A model generated the notes under the pieces. That model ran no database searches. It was given only the letters and a program-made list of their open reading frames with translations, and was not told where the DNA came from. Of a stretch of 64,000 nt of DNA, positions 6,309-16,147 are shown one piece after another. This DNA is from Dictyobacter aurantiacus (lineage in GTDB: Bacteria; Chloroflexota; Ktedonobacteria; Ktedonobacterales; Ktedonobacteraceae): assembly GCF_003967515.1 (NCBI RefSeq), contig NZ_BIFQ01000001.1:4216001-4280000 (forward strand), read 5' to 3'. Every line of letters begins with the position of its first letter. Position 1 is the first letter of the stretch. The translations under genes were made by a program, and so were the position numbers.

Positions 6309-9300
6309 TTAAGGTGTGCCGTCGAGAAGGGGAAGGGTGAACCAGAAGGTTGAGCCTTCCCCCTGGATGCTTTCAACGCCAACCTCTCCGTTGTGGTGTT
6401 GAATCAGGGTCTGGCAGATATAGAGGCCCAGACCTATGCCGTGCCCGGCTCCACTTGTAATAGCGATTCCCGGTGCTTTATAGAAGCGTTCCCAGATGCG
6501 TTGTTTCTGCTGGGGCGAGAGGCCGGGCCCTTGATCGCGTACCCACACACGGGCTGTATTGCTGTTCCGCTGCACTCCGACGATGACTGGAGCGGAGGCC
6601 GCCGAATATTTCAATGCGTTGGTGAGATAATTGCTGACAACCTGCCCGATGCGATCGGCATCCACCAGTGTCATGATCGCCTCTCCGGTTTCGGGCAGAC
6701 TGAATGTGATGGAGCGGCCTGGTGATGCCGCCTGGTGATCCTGTACGATTTCTTGTACCAGGGATACCAGATTACACAGCTTCAAGTTGAGATCGAGCTG
6801 ACCCGATTGGATGCGCGAGATGTCCAGCAGATCTCCGATCAGCCTGTTCTGGATATCTATCTGGCGTAGGGCACGTACGACGAGTTCGGAGACCTCATCA
6901 AGCGTCTGAGGTATAGGTTCTTGCGCATCCTTGATAATGGACTGGAGCCTGCTCAGTTTGCGCTGGGAGAACTGTAGATTGCCCTTCATAGCGGCGAGCG
7001 GGGAGCGCAGATCATGGCTTACCATATGTAAGAATTCGTTTTTGCGACCTTCAAGTTGTTTCTGCTCTTCGATCTCTGTATTAGATCCGATCCATTGAAT
7101 GATGTGCCCTCGGTCATCCCGAATAGGGATCGCCCGGCTCATATGCCAGAGGTAGACGCCATCGGCTCGGCGAAAGCGATGCTCGGTGTAGAAGGGTTCG
7201 CCTGTTTTAATGGAATGGCGCCAGCGGCGCACGTTTTCCTCGACATCTTCCGGATGAACGAACCGGGTCCAGCCCCAATTGCGAATCTCCTCAAAAGGCT
7301 GTCCGGTAAATGCGGTCCACTGGGGATTGAAGTAGTTGACGTCTCCATTGGGATTGGCCATAAAAACTTTCTGAGGCATCTCCTCGGCCAGGAAGCGGAA
7401 GCGCGCCTCGCTGGTGGCGAGCTGCCTGCGTGCCCGTACCTCCTCGGTTACTTCCACCCCGTGCACCAGGATACCCTCTACCTCGCTGGAGGTAGAGGTA
7501 AGTGGTTGATAGACGAAATTAAAAAAATGTTCCTCATTCTGGCCTGTGGTATTATTCTCCAGATCGACTTTTGCCTCTATGCCGGTAATAGCTTTACCTG
7601 TCGTGTAGACCTGGTCGAGCATCTCAAAATACCCTTGACCTTCAAGTTCTGGCACCGCTTCGCGAATCGATTTACCAAGAATGGGACGCGATCCAAGCGT
7701 CTGTATGTAGAGTGGGTTGGCCAGCTCATGGATATGCTCTGGGCCCCGGAGGACGCAGATGATAGCCGGTGCCTGCATCAATAGTGCATGTAAGTGTGCC
7801 CGCGCCTGCCGTGTTCTCTTATGCAGGCGCGCCATCTCCATGCGCAGGGCCACGCGTGCCAGCAGTTCACGCGCTGAGAACGGCTTAACCAGGTAATCCT
7901 CCGCTCCCAACCCCAGTCCTTCGACTATTGCCTCCTCGCCTGTGCGGGCTGACAGCAGCATCACCACGATATCGGCTGTCGATGGATCCGCGCGCAGCTC
8001 TTTAAGCAAGGTAAAGCCGTCGAGTTCTGGCTGCACGACGTCGCTGATGATCAGGTCGGCGTGTTGCTCGCGCGCGATGGTGAGCGCCTGTCTGCCATTG
8101 GCTGCCAGTTCCACCTGATACGTTGGGGACAACAGGCGCTGGAGATAGGCCCGCATATCGGCGTTATCGTCTACAACCAGCACGTGACCGGGATGCGCAT
8201 CCCGATCAGGCTGCTGTGTTTCGGTGTAGGCGCCGGAGATAGGGAACGTTTCCAGCTTGTTTACGTGTTCCACCATTTTCTGCTGTGTCTCAGCGAGCCA
8301 GTGCATGGCTTCTTCTACATATGGGGGTGCTTGAAGCTCTGGTGATGAGTGTTGCGGCGTTGCTTCTACCTTCTGAGGTGTTGACGTCCGGTCGGACCGG
8401 CGTGGAATGCGGATGGTAAAGGTGGTCCCGACACCCTCCTGGCTCTGAATGGTAATGGTGCCCTCATGCAGATGGACCAGTTCCTGCACCAGGGAGAGCC
8501 CGATGCCCGCGCCTTCCTGGATGCGTGTCCGTGCTGGTAGTGCCCGGTAAAAGCGTTCAAAGATATGCGGAAGATCCTGCTCACTGACCCCGACGCCGGT
8601 ATCCTGTACGACCAATTCTACATCATCTTCGGCGGCGTGAAGCGCCACGCGAATAGACCCGGTGAAGGTGAATTTGAAGGCGTTGGAGAGCAGATTAAGC
8701 ACGATCTTTTCCCACATCTGCCGATCGACGGCGATGGGCTCGGAGATAGGTGGGCACTCCACGATCAACTGAAGGCCGGCCTTCTCTACTAATTCCCGAA
8801 AGGTACTGGCCAGGTCGGTGGTCAGTTGCGGCAGATTGGTTGGCTCATAGACGGCCTCTGACCGCCCGGCCTCGATGCGCGCGAAATCGAGCAGGGCATT
8901 GACTAGCTTGAGCTGGCGCAGGGCATTGCGGCGCGCCAACTCGATCTGTGCCCGCTGTGGCGGCGAGAGCGGATCTGAACGATCATCCAGCAGCGCTTCC
9001 AGCGGCCCCAGTGTGAGCGTGAGCGGGGTACGGAACTCATGGCTGATATTGTGGAAAAATACCGTCTTGGCCTGATCCAGTTCCGCCAGCGCGCGTGCGC
9101 GCTCCTCTGCTTCCTGATAGGCCCGGGCGGAAGCCAGCCCGGCGGCTATCTGTCCAGCTGCCAGTTGCAGGAACGCGCGATAGTCATCATCTAGCTTGCG
9201 TCGGGGGTTGATTCCCGCCACGAGGAAGCCAGCAAGGCCTTCTTTTCCTGCCTGCGCCATTGGCAAGACCAGGGCGGTTTGAGGCGCGGGATGCGCTTTG

Positions 9301-10133
9301 CTGCCCAGCGCGGCGATCGGTGCCGCAATCTCAGGAGGGAAAAATTCCACCAGTTGTGGCTTGCCGTTGCTGGCAACGGACTGCAACGGCCAGGGAGCAT
9401 CCGAATCGGAGAGCCGGATGCTTTCGGGAGAAGCAGCTGTGCCGGGTGAAAGGTGCGCGGTTCCCTCCAGCCGTGTCTGCGCGCCATCTGAGGAGAGCAG
9501 ATATAAGAGGGCAAAAGGTAGGTCGGCCCTGTTTTCGGCGAGGGCCGAGGCGGCGAGCTGGCAGACCTGTTCGGGGGCCCGGCTTTCGACCATGCGGGCA
9601 GCTAATGCCTGCAACATCTTGATGCGACGTTCTCCTACCACGCGTTGCGTTGTCTCTGTAGCGGCGACAAGAACGCCGCCTACTCCACCGTTCTCGTCTT
9701 GAATATGGCTGTAGGAAAACTCAAAATAACATTCTTCTAAATAGCCATAGCGATCGAGGGGGATGGGAAAATCGGTAAAGCCGACCGATGCGCCGGCCAT
9801 CGCCTTCTCAAAGAGAGGGCCGATGATCTCCTGCCAGCTCTCGGCGAAGACCTCTGCGGTTCTCTTACCCAGGGCCGGATGTTTGGTGGCTCCCAGGATG
9901 GGACGATAACCGTCGTTGTAGAACAGGATGAAATCGTCGCCCCAGGCGATCGCCATCGGGAAGCGCGCCTCCAGCATCATGCTGATTGCCATCTGTAAGC
10001 TCTGCGGCCAGTGTGAGGGTGATCCAAGGGGAGTGGCCGCCCAGTTATGCTCGCGTATCAGGCGGCCCATCTCCTTACCATCGGCCAGTGGATGCTTACG
10101 AGGGGTTTTTAAATCCATTTTTTCTTTTCTCAT
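6309..10133 (-). CDS. Hybrid sensor kinase with two complete histidine-kinase modules
   Basis: The 1274-residue soluble protein has no membrane span. In order it has a PAS-like domain (~25-165), a GAF-like domain (~175-345) and HisKA with H365 in HNISHEFRTP. An HATPase follows (~465-580; DTGVGVS, GAGIGLSL), then a receiver (~650-770; acceptor D698, K750), PAS (~785-900) and PAS with PAC (~905-1025). A second HisKA with H1040 in HMVSHDLRSP and a second HATPase (~1155-1270; DQGPGLS, GIGLGLYI) close it. Both kinase modules keep their key motifs, so an internal phosphorelay is possible. No separate response regulator is adjacent. ATG 10133 and ATG 10118 are both possible starts; AAGGA lies 1 nt before the first, which is too close. 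It probably senses a cytoplasmic signal through PAS/GAF. Confidence 0.93.
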   Translation of the reverse strand: MRKEKMDLKTPRKHPLADGKEMGRLIREHNWAATPLGSPSHWPQSLQMAISMMLEARFPMAIAWGDDFILFYNDGYRPILGATKHPALGKRTAEVFAESWQEIIGPLFEKAMAGASVGFTDFPIPLDRYGYLEECYFEFSYSHIQDENGGVGGVLVAATETTQRVVGERRIKMLQALAARMVESRAPEQVCQLAASALAENRADLPFALLYLLSSDGAQTRLEGTAHLSPGTAASPESIRLSDSDAPWPLQSVASNGKPQLVEFFPPEIAAPIAALGSKAHPAPQTALVLPMAQAGKEGLAGFLVAGINPRRKLDDDYRAFLQLAAGQIAAGLASARAYQEAEERARALAELDQAKTVFFHNISHEFRTPLTLTLGPLEALLDDRSDPLSPPQRAQIELARRNALRQLKLVNALLDFARIEAGRSEAVYEPTNLPQLTTDLASTFRELVEKAGLQLIVECPPISEPIAVDRQMWEKIVLNLLSNAFKFTFTGSIRVALHAAEDDVELVVQDTGVGVSEQDLPHIFERFYRALPARTRIQEGAGIGLSLVQELVHLHEGTITIQSQEGVGTTFTIRIPRRSDRTSTPQKVEATPQHSSPELQAPPYVEEAMHWLAETQQKMVEHVNKLETFPISGAYTETQQPDRDAHPGHVLVVDDNADMRAYLQRLLSPTYQVELAANGRQALTIAREQHADLIISDVVQPELDGFTLLKELRADPSTADIVVMLLSARTGEEAIVEGLGLGAEDYLVKPFSARELLARVALRMEMARLHKRTRQARAHLHALLMQAPAIICVLRGPEHIHELANPLYIQTLGSRPILGKSIREAVPELEGQGYFEMLDQVYTTGKAITGIEAKVDLENNTTGQNEEHFFNFVYQPLTSTSSEVEGILVHGVEVTEEVRARRQLATSEARFRFLAEEMPQKVFMANPNGDVNYFNPQWTAFTGQPFEEIRNWGWTRFVHPEDVEENVRRWRHSIKTGEPFYTEHRFRRADGVYLWHMSRAIPIRDDRGHIIQWIGSNTEIEEQKQLEGRKNEFLHMVSHDLRSPLAAMKGNLQFSQRKLSRLQSIIKDAQEPIPQTLDEVSELVVRALRQIDIQNRLIGDLLDISRIQSGQLDLNLKLCNLVSLVQEIVQDHQAASPGRSITFSLPETGEAIMTLVDADRIGQVVSNYLTNALKYSAASAPVIVGVQRNSNTARVWVRDQGPGLSPQQKQRIWERFYKAPGIAITSGAGHGIGLGLYICQTLIQHHNGEVGVESIQGEGSTFWFTLPLLDGTP

Positions 10134-10424
10134 TCCTTCTCGCGCCCTCTGTATAACGTGTCTTTCTGATGCTTGCTTCTGCGTTTGGGTGCGCTAGAAC
10201 ACGGGGGGTATATTATATGTTCCCAATGAACTGCCGAAGCCGTTCGCACTCAATTCGTACGCAAATCAATAAGAACGCTGAGAAAAGAAGACTTCTGCAT
10301 CTACAGGGTTACATAATAAGCACTTCCTTTCCTTAGCACGCATTGACACAACAAAAGGATGCAGAAGGACGACAACACGAGGAGCGTGGCGGGTCCGACC
10401 CATCACGCTCCTCGTGTTGTTCAA
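10134..10424. promoter_or_regulatory. Intergenic gap: kinase promoter region and protease terminator
   Basis: On the minus strand a TATAAT box (plus 10212-10217) lies about 80 nt upstream of the kinase; the -35 is weak. At 10372-10420 a perfect 17-bp inverted repeat with a 15-nt loop lies immediately after the stop of the S53 peptidase gene and is its probable terminator. Confidence 0.6.
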
Positions 10425-13223
10425 CTAACGGGTAACATAGAGCAGGACGTCATCAAGAGACACATAAAAGTTGGTGCGGCCATTGGTTTGTGCACTGGTC
10501 TCAAACACAAACTGTATCGGTTTGCCCGCATAAGACATCAGGGTGGAGTTGAGGTTAAAGCTATACTGCATCCAGCCATTGGCATCGGTACTGCAGAGCT
10601 TTTGTATGCTGGCAATGGTGCGTCCCCCTGATCCTGGCTCACGGACATACGAACGAAACGTGTTTGAGCAGGCGCCCGTGGTATTGGAGCGACCGAGGTA
10701 GACCCAGTAACTCAGGATGATATTGCGCGTGGTTGCTGGTAAGGTCACCGTCTGAGCCACCGAATCCTGGCAGTTGGGATAGTTACACATATAGGCGCTA
10801 TACGTATCTGGTGTACGAGGAAAGTTCTTGTTGATCAACTGGAGGCCACCTTTGGAGGATTGCTGCCAGGGAGTCTTCCCCTGATCAAAGCTGGGCTTCT
10901 TCATCATCTGGGTGGTGTTGCCGGATGTGTCGCTCACCTGTTGCAGACTTACATCGTCCAGGTTGACGGCAAAGGGGCTTTGTGGTGTACTGGACCCGCT
11001 GGCATCAAAGACGATCTGGATGCTCTTCCCTGCATAGGGTTTCAGCGCATCGCTCACATCATCGGTGTACTGTATCCAGCCGTTGCCGTTGGCAGTCTGC
11101 AGTTCCCGAACCGTTTTAATGAGTTTGCCCTGTGTAGTCTGCAAGAGGACTCGAAACTTATTGGTGGGCTCGGGATCCACGATATCGACCCAGTAGCTCA
11201 GTGTCACCTGGCTGGTAGCACGGGGGATTTGCACGGTTTGTGAGATCGTATCATGGCAGTTGATATAGCCACAGAGGTAGGCGCTATACAGGCCGATATG
11301 GGGATTGTTGACGCTGACGAGTTCATAGCCACCGCTGGAGGTCTCTTTCCAGTCGACGGATTTATCCTCAAAGCTGGTATTTTTCGTCAATAGTGTCCTT
11401 ACATTCGATACTGGATCGCTCTGGAGGTCGCGGGCGATATTCCAGGCGTCGGGGCTGCCAAGGCCAGTGGCCAGGTCGTAGCCCTTGTCAGCGGGATAAT
11501 ATCCATTGGTGCCGGTAGTAATGTCGTGAAAAGGGATATAGCTCTGAGGCTGATTATACAGCGTGTAGAGAGTTTTGTTGAACTGGCTCAGCGCCGGGGG
11601 ATTTTTCGCCTGGAGCATTTGAGCGATATCAGCGGCGATGCCGGCCCACAGCGGTGCCGCGGCGCTGGTCCCACCTACGGCCGTCCATCCGGGATTGGTA
11701 GTGTTCCCACTGGTGTAGTAAATGGAATAGCCCGGGTTGCCATCGGCATTGGCTGAGACGTCGGGTACAAAGCGCTGGAGAGGGAGGGGATTTATACCGG
11801 GTGGATTGAGAGTCTTCTGGTAGTCTGGGCGAGGAAATCGGGCGCTGAAACCACCTCCCCCTTGACCTGTGGTGCCGTTCCAGGCGCTTTCGCTGCCATA
11901 GCTGCCATTGGGCCCTGTATGTAGTGTGGTGCCGCCCACGCCTATCACATTGGGATCACTGGCGGGCGTGTCGACCGATACGGTAGTGGGATTGTTAATC
12001 GTGTTGTCGCAATCATAGGCACCGCTATCCCCGCTGGCGGCGAAAAACATTTGTCCCTGAGCCGTTCCCTGTTTGAAGATCGTATTCAATGTGTCTCTCA
12101 TCTGTGCCGCGGTACTCGTCAATTCACATTCACCCCAACTGATACTGACGATTTTCGCCTTATTGTCCGAGACGATACGATTGTAGGTATTTTCAACACC
12201 TGTAACCGTATTAGGCCCGATATAGACCCACTGCGCGGCACCGGGGGCTATCGCCGAGGCTACCTCCATATCGAGTTCAACCTCGATCGCGCCGGCCCCC
12301 GCTGTATTGGTGGCACCATCGACCAGTACTTCATCAGGTTTTAAGGCTCCCAGACCATAATGTTGGCGGTAGATGTCAATGTCTTTTTGATTATAGCCAT
12401 CCATCTCAAAGAGGGCGATCGTTTGCCCCTTGCCATTATTCTTCGCCTGCAGGAGTGGATTGATGTCGTAGGCGGCGCGCAAATCATTCGGCGTGTAGCC
12501 GCTAATGGGACCCTGCCGAGGATGCGCTTGCCGGAGCCTGTGCTGTTGGTCGAGGCGATGGTAGGTCCCCACATTGTTTAATCCAGTGACGTTTTTTATC
12601 AGGCTGTACACCGATTTCGGTACCAGTGGATCGTGATTGGGTTGATACACGATACGCCCCTTCAGATTGTAGTTCTGAATGGTGATCCCGAAAGCCTTAT
12701 TGGCCATTTCGACAGTGCCCGAAGCGTTAACGATAAGGTGGTTAGTGGTGCGGTCTTTGCCGTCTTCGGTGACCTTGAAGCCTTGACCACGTGCGTATTT
12801 AGCGACGGCATTCCAGTCGTCCTGGGTAGGCGCGAACTGAGCATTAAACTCCTCGGTTGTCAGATAGTGGTGATAGAGGGGCGATGTCGGATCATTCTGG
12901 GCGGCGAGCAAGCTATCCAATTTAGCCTCATCGCGTAGCCTCAGTAGAAAAACGAGGTGTAACGCTTTGCTTTCAGGGGTCGGCCCTATCGGAGGGGTAT
13001 TGACCAATGCCGCTGTTAAATGGCCCGTGAGCACGTTTCCCCCCACCACAGGGAGCGGCGTGCCTGTTGGCTGGGGTGTCGGCGTGGCGTACGGATAAGC
13101 CATAGATGGGGCAGATGCGAGGCACGTGGATATAAGCAGTGCTATCGTGATATTGATGATCATCAGCAGTTTTTTCGCTGGCAGGTATTTGTGATAATAG
13201 TGTTTAGTGCAGGATGTACCCAT
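10425..13223 (-). CDS. Secreted S53 peptidase (sedolisin/kumamolisin type), catalytically intact, with two C-terminal domains
   Basis: The 932-residue product is an acid serine-carboxyl endopeptidase exported from the cell. It has a signal segment (~18-42), an activation propeptide to ~240, and the catalytic domain (~240-620). E314 and D318 lie in IEVELDME, D399 in ASGDSGA and S520 in GGTSAAAPLW. GYDLATGLGSPD marks the end of the fold. Two tandem ~140-residue beta-rich domains follow, each with a YSAYxCxYxNCxD motif, perhaps for binding a substrate surface. I chose ATG 13223 because GGAGGTGA lies just upstream; GTG 13229 overlaps that site. It lies 46 nt after 13270-16113 and probably shares a transcript with two catalytically altered paralogues. 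Confidence 0.93.
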   Translation of the reverse strand: MGTSCTKHYYHKYLPAKKLLMIINITIALLISTCLASAPSMAYPYATPTPQPTGTPLPVVGGNVLTGHLTAALVNTPPIGPTPESKALHLVFLLRLRDEAKLDSLLAAQNDPTSPLYHHYLTTEEFNAQFAPTQDDWNAVAKYARGQGFKVTEDGKDRTTNHLIVNASGTVEMANKAFGITIQNYNLKGRIVYQPNHDPLVPKSVYSLIKNVTGLNNVGTYHRLDQQHRLRQAHPRQGPISGYTPNDLRAAYDINPLLQAKNNGKGQTIALFEMDGYNQKDIDIYRQHYGLGALKPDEVLVDGATNTAGAGAIEVELDMEVASAIAPGAAQWVYIGPNTVTGVENTYNRIVSDNKAKIVSISWGECELTSTAAQMRDTLNTIFKQGTAQGQMFFAASGDSGAYDCDNTINNPTTVSVDTPASDPNVIGVGGTTLHTGPNGSYGSESAWNGTTGQGGGGFSARFPRPDYQKTLNPPGINPLPLQRFVPDVSANADGNPGYSIYYTSGNTTNPGWTAVGGTSAAAPLWAGIAADIAQMLQAKNPPALSQFNKTLYTLYNQPQSYIPFHDITTGTNGYYPADKGYDLATGLGSPDAWNIARDLQSDPVSNVRTLLTKNTSFEDKSVDWKETSSGGYELVSVNNPHIGLYSAYLCGYINCHDTISQTVQIPRATSQVTLSYWVDIVDPEPTNKFRVLLQTTQGKLIKTVRELQTANGNGWIQYTDDVSDALKPYAGKSIQIVFDASGSSTPQSPFAVNLDDVSLQQVSDTSGNTTQMMKKPSFDQGKTPWQQSSKGGLQLINKNFPRTPDTYSAYMCNYPNCQDSVAQTVTLPATTRNIILSYWVYLGRSNTTGACSNTFRSYVREPGSGGRTIASIQKLCSTDANGWMQYSFNLNSTLMSYAGKPIQFVFETSAQTNGRTNFYVSLDDVLLYVTR

Positions 13224-13269
13224 ATTCACCTCCGGAAACTAAAAAGCGGATAGAATGTCTCTAGGTGCA

Positions 13270-16113
13270 TCAGCTATAGGTTGCGTATAAGGCCACGTCA
13301 TCGAGATCTACAAAAAAATTGGCGCGCTTAGCGGTTGATCCGGTGGTTCGAAAGACGACCTGTACCTGTTGCCCTAAATAGGGTGTTAAGGCTGTCATCA
13401 CATTGAAGCTATACTGGCTCCAGCCGGTAGCAGCGGTATTGCACAGCGTCTGAAGGTTCGTGATGGGTTTGCCCTGCGCCGTAAGCAAGTTGACAGAGAA
13501 CTTAAAGGCATCGTGACAGCTCGTATTGGTGTCCGTGCGCCCGAGAAAAAACCAGTAGCTCAGGGCCGCGTCATGCGTGGCGGTTGGTAAAGTGATCGTC
13601 TGGGAAATGGTGTCATCGCAGTTGGGATAGCCACACAGGTAAGCGCTATACTTGCCGTTATGAGGATTGGCGGTGCTGATGAGCTGGTAGCCACCTTTGG
13701 ACGTCTCCTTCCAGGGAGCCTGGCCGACCTCAAAGCCAGGATTCTTCATGAACTGCGCGGTCGTACCTCCCGCCGCCACTGTCAGCGATCGGAACTCCAC
13801 GTCATCGAGGTAGACGAAAAAGTTAGAGCGTGGAGCGTTGCTACTGCTGGTTTCGAACACGAGCTGAATTGTCTGCCCGGCATATTTGAGCAACGCATTA
13901 GTAACATCAAAGCTGTATTGTATCCACCCATTGGTGACCGGATTGCAGAGCTTCTGCGCCGTCGTGATAAGTTCACCTTTTTCTGTACGCAGGAGTACCT
14001 GCAGATTGTTCTGACAGTTGGGGGATTGCCCGCTCCGACCACTGAAGATCCAATAGCTCAGCGTTACCTGGCGTATAAACTTTGGCAGCAAGGTAGCCTG
14101 CGCAATCGAGTCGAGGCAGTTCGCATAGTTACAGAAATAGGCGCTATACCTGCCACTATGGGGATTGGCGGTACTGATGAGCTGGTAGCCGCCTCTGGAT
14201 GTTTCTTTCCATCCGGCCGCTTCAGATTCGAAGCCGGCGTTCTGTAACATCTGGGTGGGTAATTGTGGCGCACTCACCAGGTCGCGCGCCATATTCCAGA
14301 CATCGGGGGTACCTAGCCCGGTCGCCATATCGTACCCTGGCGTAGCCACGTAGTACAGGTTTGTGCCGCTGGTGATGTCATGATAGGGTGGATAGAGCTG
14401 TGGCATATTGTATAGCTGGTAGAGAGCCACACTGGCGCTGCCGACTGGAAAGATATGTTTGGACAGCAGAAACTGGTTGATATCAATGATAATGCTGGCC
14501 CATAGTGGTGCCGCGGCGTCTGTACCGCCCAGCACCGTCCATCCGGGGTTGGACAGGCTACCGCCGGTGTGATAGATGGCATAGCCGGTATCGGGGTCGG
14601 CATTGGCCGAGACATCGGGAAGCATGCGAGCGGAATCGGTCAGGTTGCGGCCACTCTGGTAAGCGGGGCGCAAAAAGTGAATGCTTTTACCACCACCGCT
14701 ACCAACGGCGGTATGGTTGGGTCCACTGAATAGATTGCCCCAGGCGCTTTCGCTGCCATAGCTGCCATCGGGGCCCGTGTTGAGCGTGGTTCCTCCGACC
14801 CCCACCACGTAAGGATTGTTGGCCGGTGAATCAACGGCTAAGGTCTGAATAGCGTTTACGGTACAGTCGTATGCTCCCAGGTTGCCGCTGGCGGCAAAGA
14901 ACGACTGCCCCTGGGCCGCCCCCTGTTTGAAGATCGTATTCAAGGCATCCATATAGGAAGAAGTAAGGGATAGCTCGCACTCTCCCCAACCGGTGCTAAC
15001 GACCTTGGCCGTGTCATCGGTAACAATGCGATTGTAGGTATCGGTAATACCTGTAAGGGTGTTGGGACCGATGTACACCTGCTGCGTGGCCCCGGGCGCC
15101 ATGGCCGAGATCACCTCCATATTCATCGTCGCTTCGATGGCGAATTCGCTGGGCGTAGCAGTCGCGCCATCGACCAGGACATTGGACGCCTTGAGCGGCC
15201 CGAGATGATAGTATTGCCGGTAGAAAGCAACATCCTCAGGCAGATACCCATCGAGTTCGAAGACAGCGATGGTTTGTCCCATGCCATCCATGCCGGCCGC
15301 CAGCAAGGGTTTGACATTGTAGGCAGTACGCAACTCGTCGGGCGTATAGCCCCCTTTGGGACCTTTACGCGGATAGAGAGGCTTGAGATTGCGATGCAGG
15401 CTAACGGGATGATAGCGCCCCACAGAATTCAATCCTGTGATGGTGTTTATGCGCGCGGCGACTGTGAGAGGTAGCAGTGGATTATCGCTGGGCGCGTAAA
15501 CGACACGCGATCCCAGCCGATAATCGTTGATGGTGACGGCAAAGGCATGGTTGACGCTGGCAACGGTTGCCTTTACGTGAACAAGGATGCGATTGGAGGA
15601 GACGGAGGTGACCTGAAAGCCCTGCCGATGTGCGTAGGCGACAACGACAGCCACGCTATCCGCGCCGGGCGCGAAGCGATCATTGAATGCGCGGAGCGTA
15701 AGATAGTGATGATAGAGAGGCGACGCTGGATTGTTCTGGTTGGCGAGCAAGGCATCTAACGCGGGCTCGTCGCGTAATTTCAAGGCAAAGGAAAGCTCCA
15801 TCACCATAGCCGGTGAGGTTGGATGGAGCGGCTGATGTGCTTCCAACAACGCTACCTTCTGTCCGGAAACTCTCTGGCTCTCTTGCTGCCGCTGGTGATC
15901 GGGAGCGAGATAGGCCCGTGCCAGGATAGGTGTCAGGCAGCTCATCATGATCAGGGTTATCTCAACCGCGAATATGGCTAATATTTTTAGCCCAAATGGC
16001 GGAGAACCCTGCGCTTTGCAGGATTCTCCAATCGTTTCTTCAATGATCTTTACAACAGGAGGCGTGATATGGTGCCGCACCTGGTAGCGATCATTATCTT
16101 CAAGCCTGGCCAT
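13270..16113 (-). CDS. S53 peptidase paralogue with destroyed active site (pseudoprotease)
   Basis: The 947-residue product has the same layout as 10425-13223: a membrane or signal segment (~42-66) after an unusually long N-terminus, propeptide, S53 domain and two C-terminal YSAYxCxYxNCxD domains. Of the four catalytic positions, E327 is kept. The paired Asp is N331 (EATMNMEV), the oxyanion Asp is N411 (ASGNLGAYD), and the nucleophile is D532 (GGTDAAAPLW). The frame is intact over 2.8 kb, so the protein is maintained without expected proteolysis. The start is ATG behind GAGGAGA. It may act as a binding or inhibitory partner, or as a substrate decoy, for the active paralogues (inference). Confidence 0.93.
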   Translation of the reverse strand: MARLEDNDRYQVRHHITPPVVKIIEETIGESCKAQGSPPFGLKILAIFAVEITLIMMSCLTPILARAYLAPDHQRQQESQRVSGQKVALLEAHQPLHPTSPAMVMELSFALKLRDEPALDALLANQNNPASPLYHHYLTLRAFNDRFAPGADSVAVVVAYAHRQGFQVTSVSSNRILVHVKATVASVNHAFAVTINDYRLGSRVVYAPSDNPLLPLTVAARINTITGLNSVGRYHPVSLHRNLKPLYPRKGPKGGYTPDELRTAYNVKPLLAAGMDGMGQTIAVFELDGYLPEDVAFYRQYYHLGPLKASNVLVDGATATPSEFAIEATMNMEVISAMAPGATQQVYIGPNTLTGITDTYNRIVTDDTAKVVSTGWGECELSLTSSYMDALNTIFKQGAAQGQSFFAASGNLGAYDCTVNAIQTLAVDSPANNPYVVGVGGTTLNTGPDGSYGSESAWGNLFSGPNHTAVGSGGGKSIHFLRPAYQSGRNLTDSARMLPDVSANADPDTGYAIYHTGGSLSNPGWTVLGGTDAAAPLWASIIIDINQFLLSKHIFPVGSASVALYQLYNMPQLYPPYHDITSGTNLYYVATPGYDMATGLGTPDVWNMARDLVSAPQLPTQMLQNAGFESEAAGWKETSRGGYQLISTANPHSGRYSAYFCNYANCLDSIAQATLLPKFIRQVTLSYWIFSGRSGQSPNCQNNLQVLLRTEKGELITTAQKLCNPVTNGWIQYSFDVTNALLKYAGQTIQLVFETSSSNAPRSNFFVYLDDVEFRSLTVAAGGTTAQFMKNPGFEVGQAPWKETSKGGYQLISTANPHNGKYSAYLCGYPNCDDTISQTITLPTATHDAALSYWFFLGRTDTNTSCHDAFKFSVNLLTAQGKPITNLQTLCNTAATGWSQYSFNVMTALTPYLGQQVQVVFRTTGSTAKRANFFVDLDDVALYATYS

Positions 16114-16147
16114 TGAAAAATCTCCTCACAAGATCGTCGTGTAACAA

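Noticed and set aside
7056..7784. 242-codon frame opposite the sensor kinase
   Set aside because: Antisense shadow of the PAS domains, without a ribosome site.
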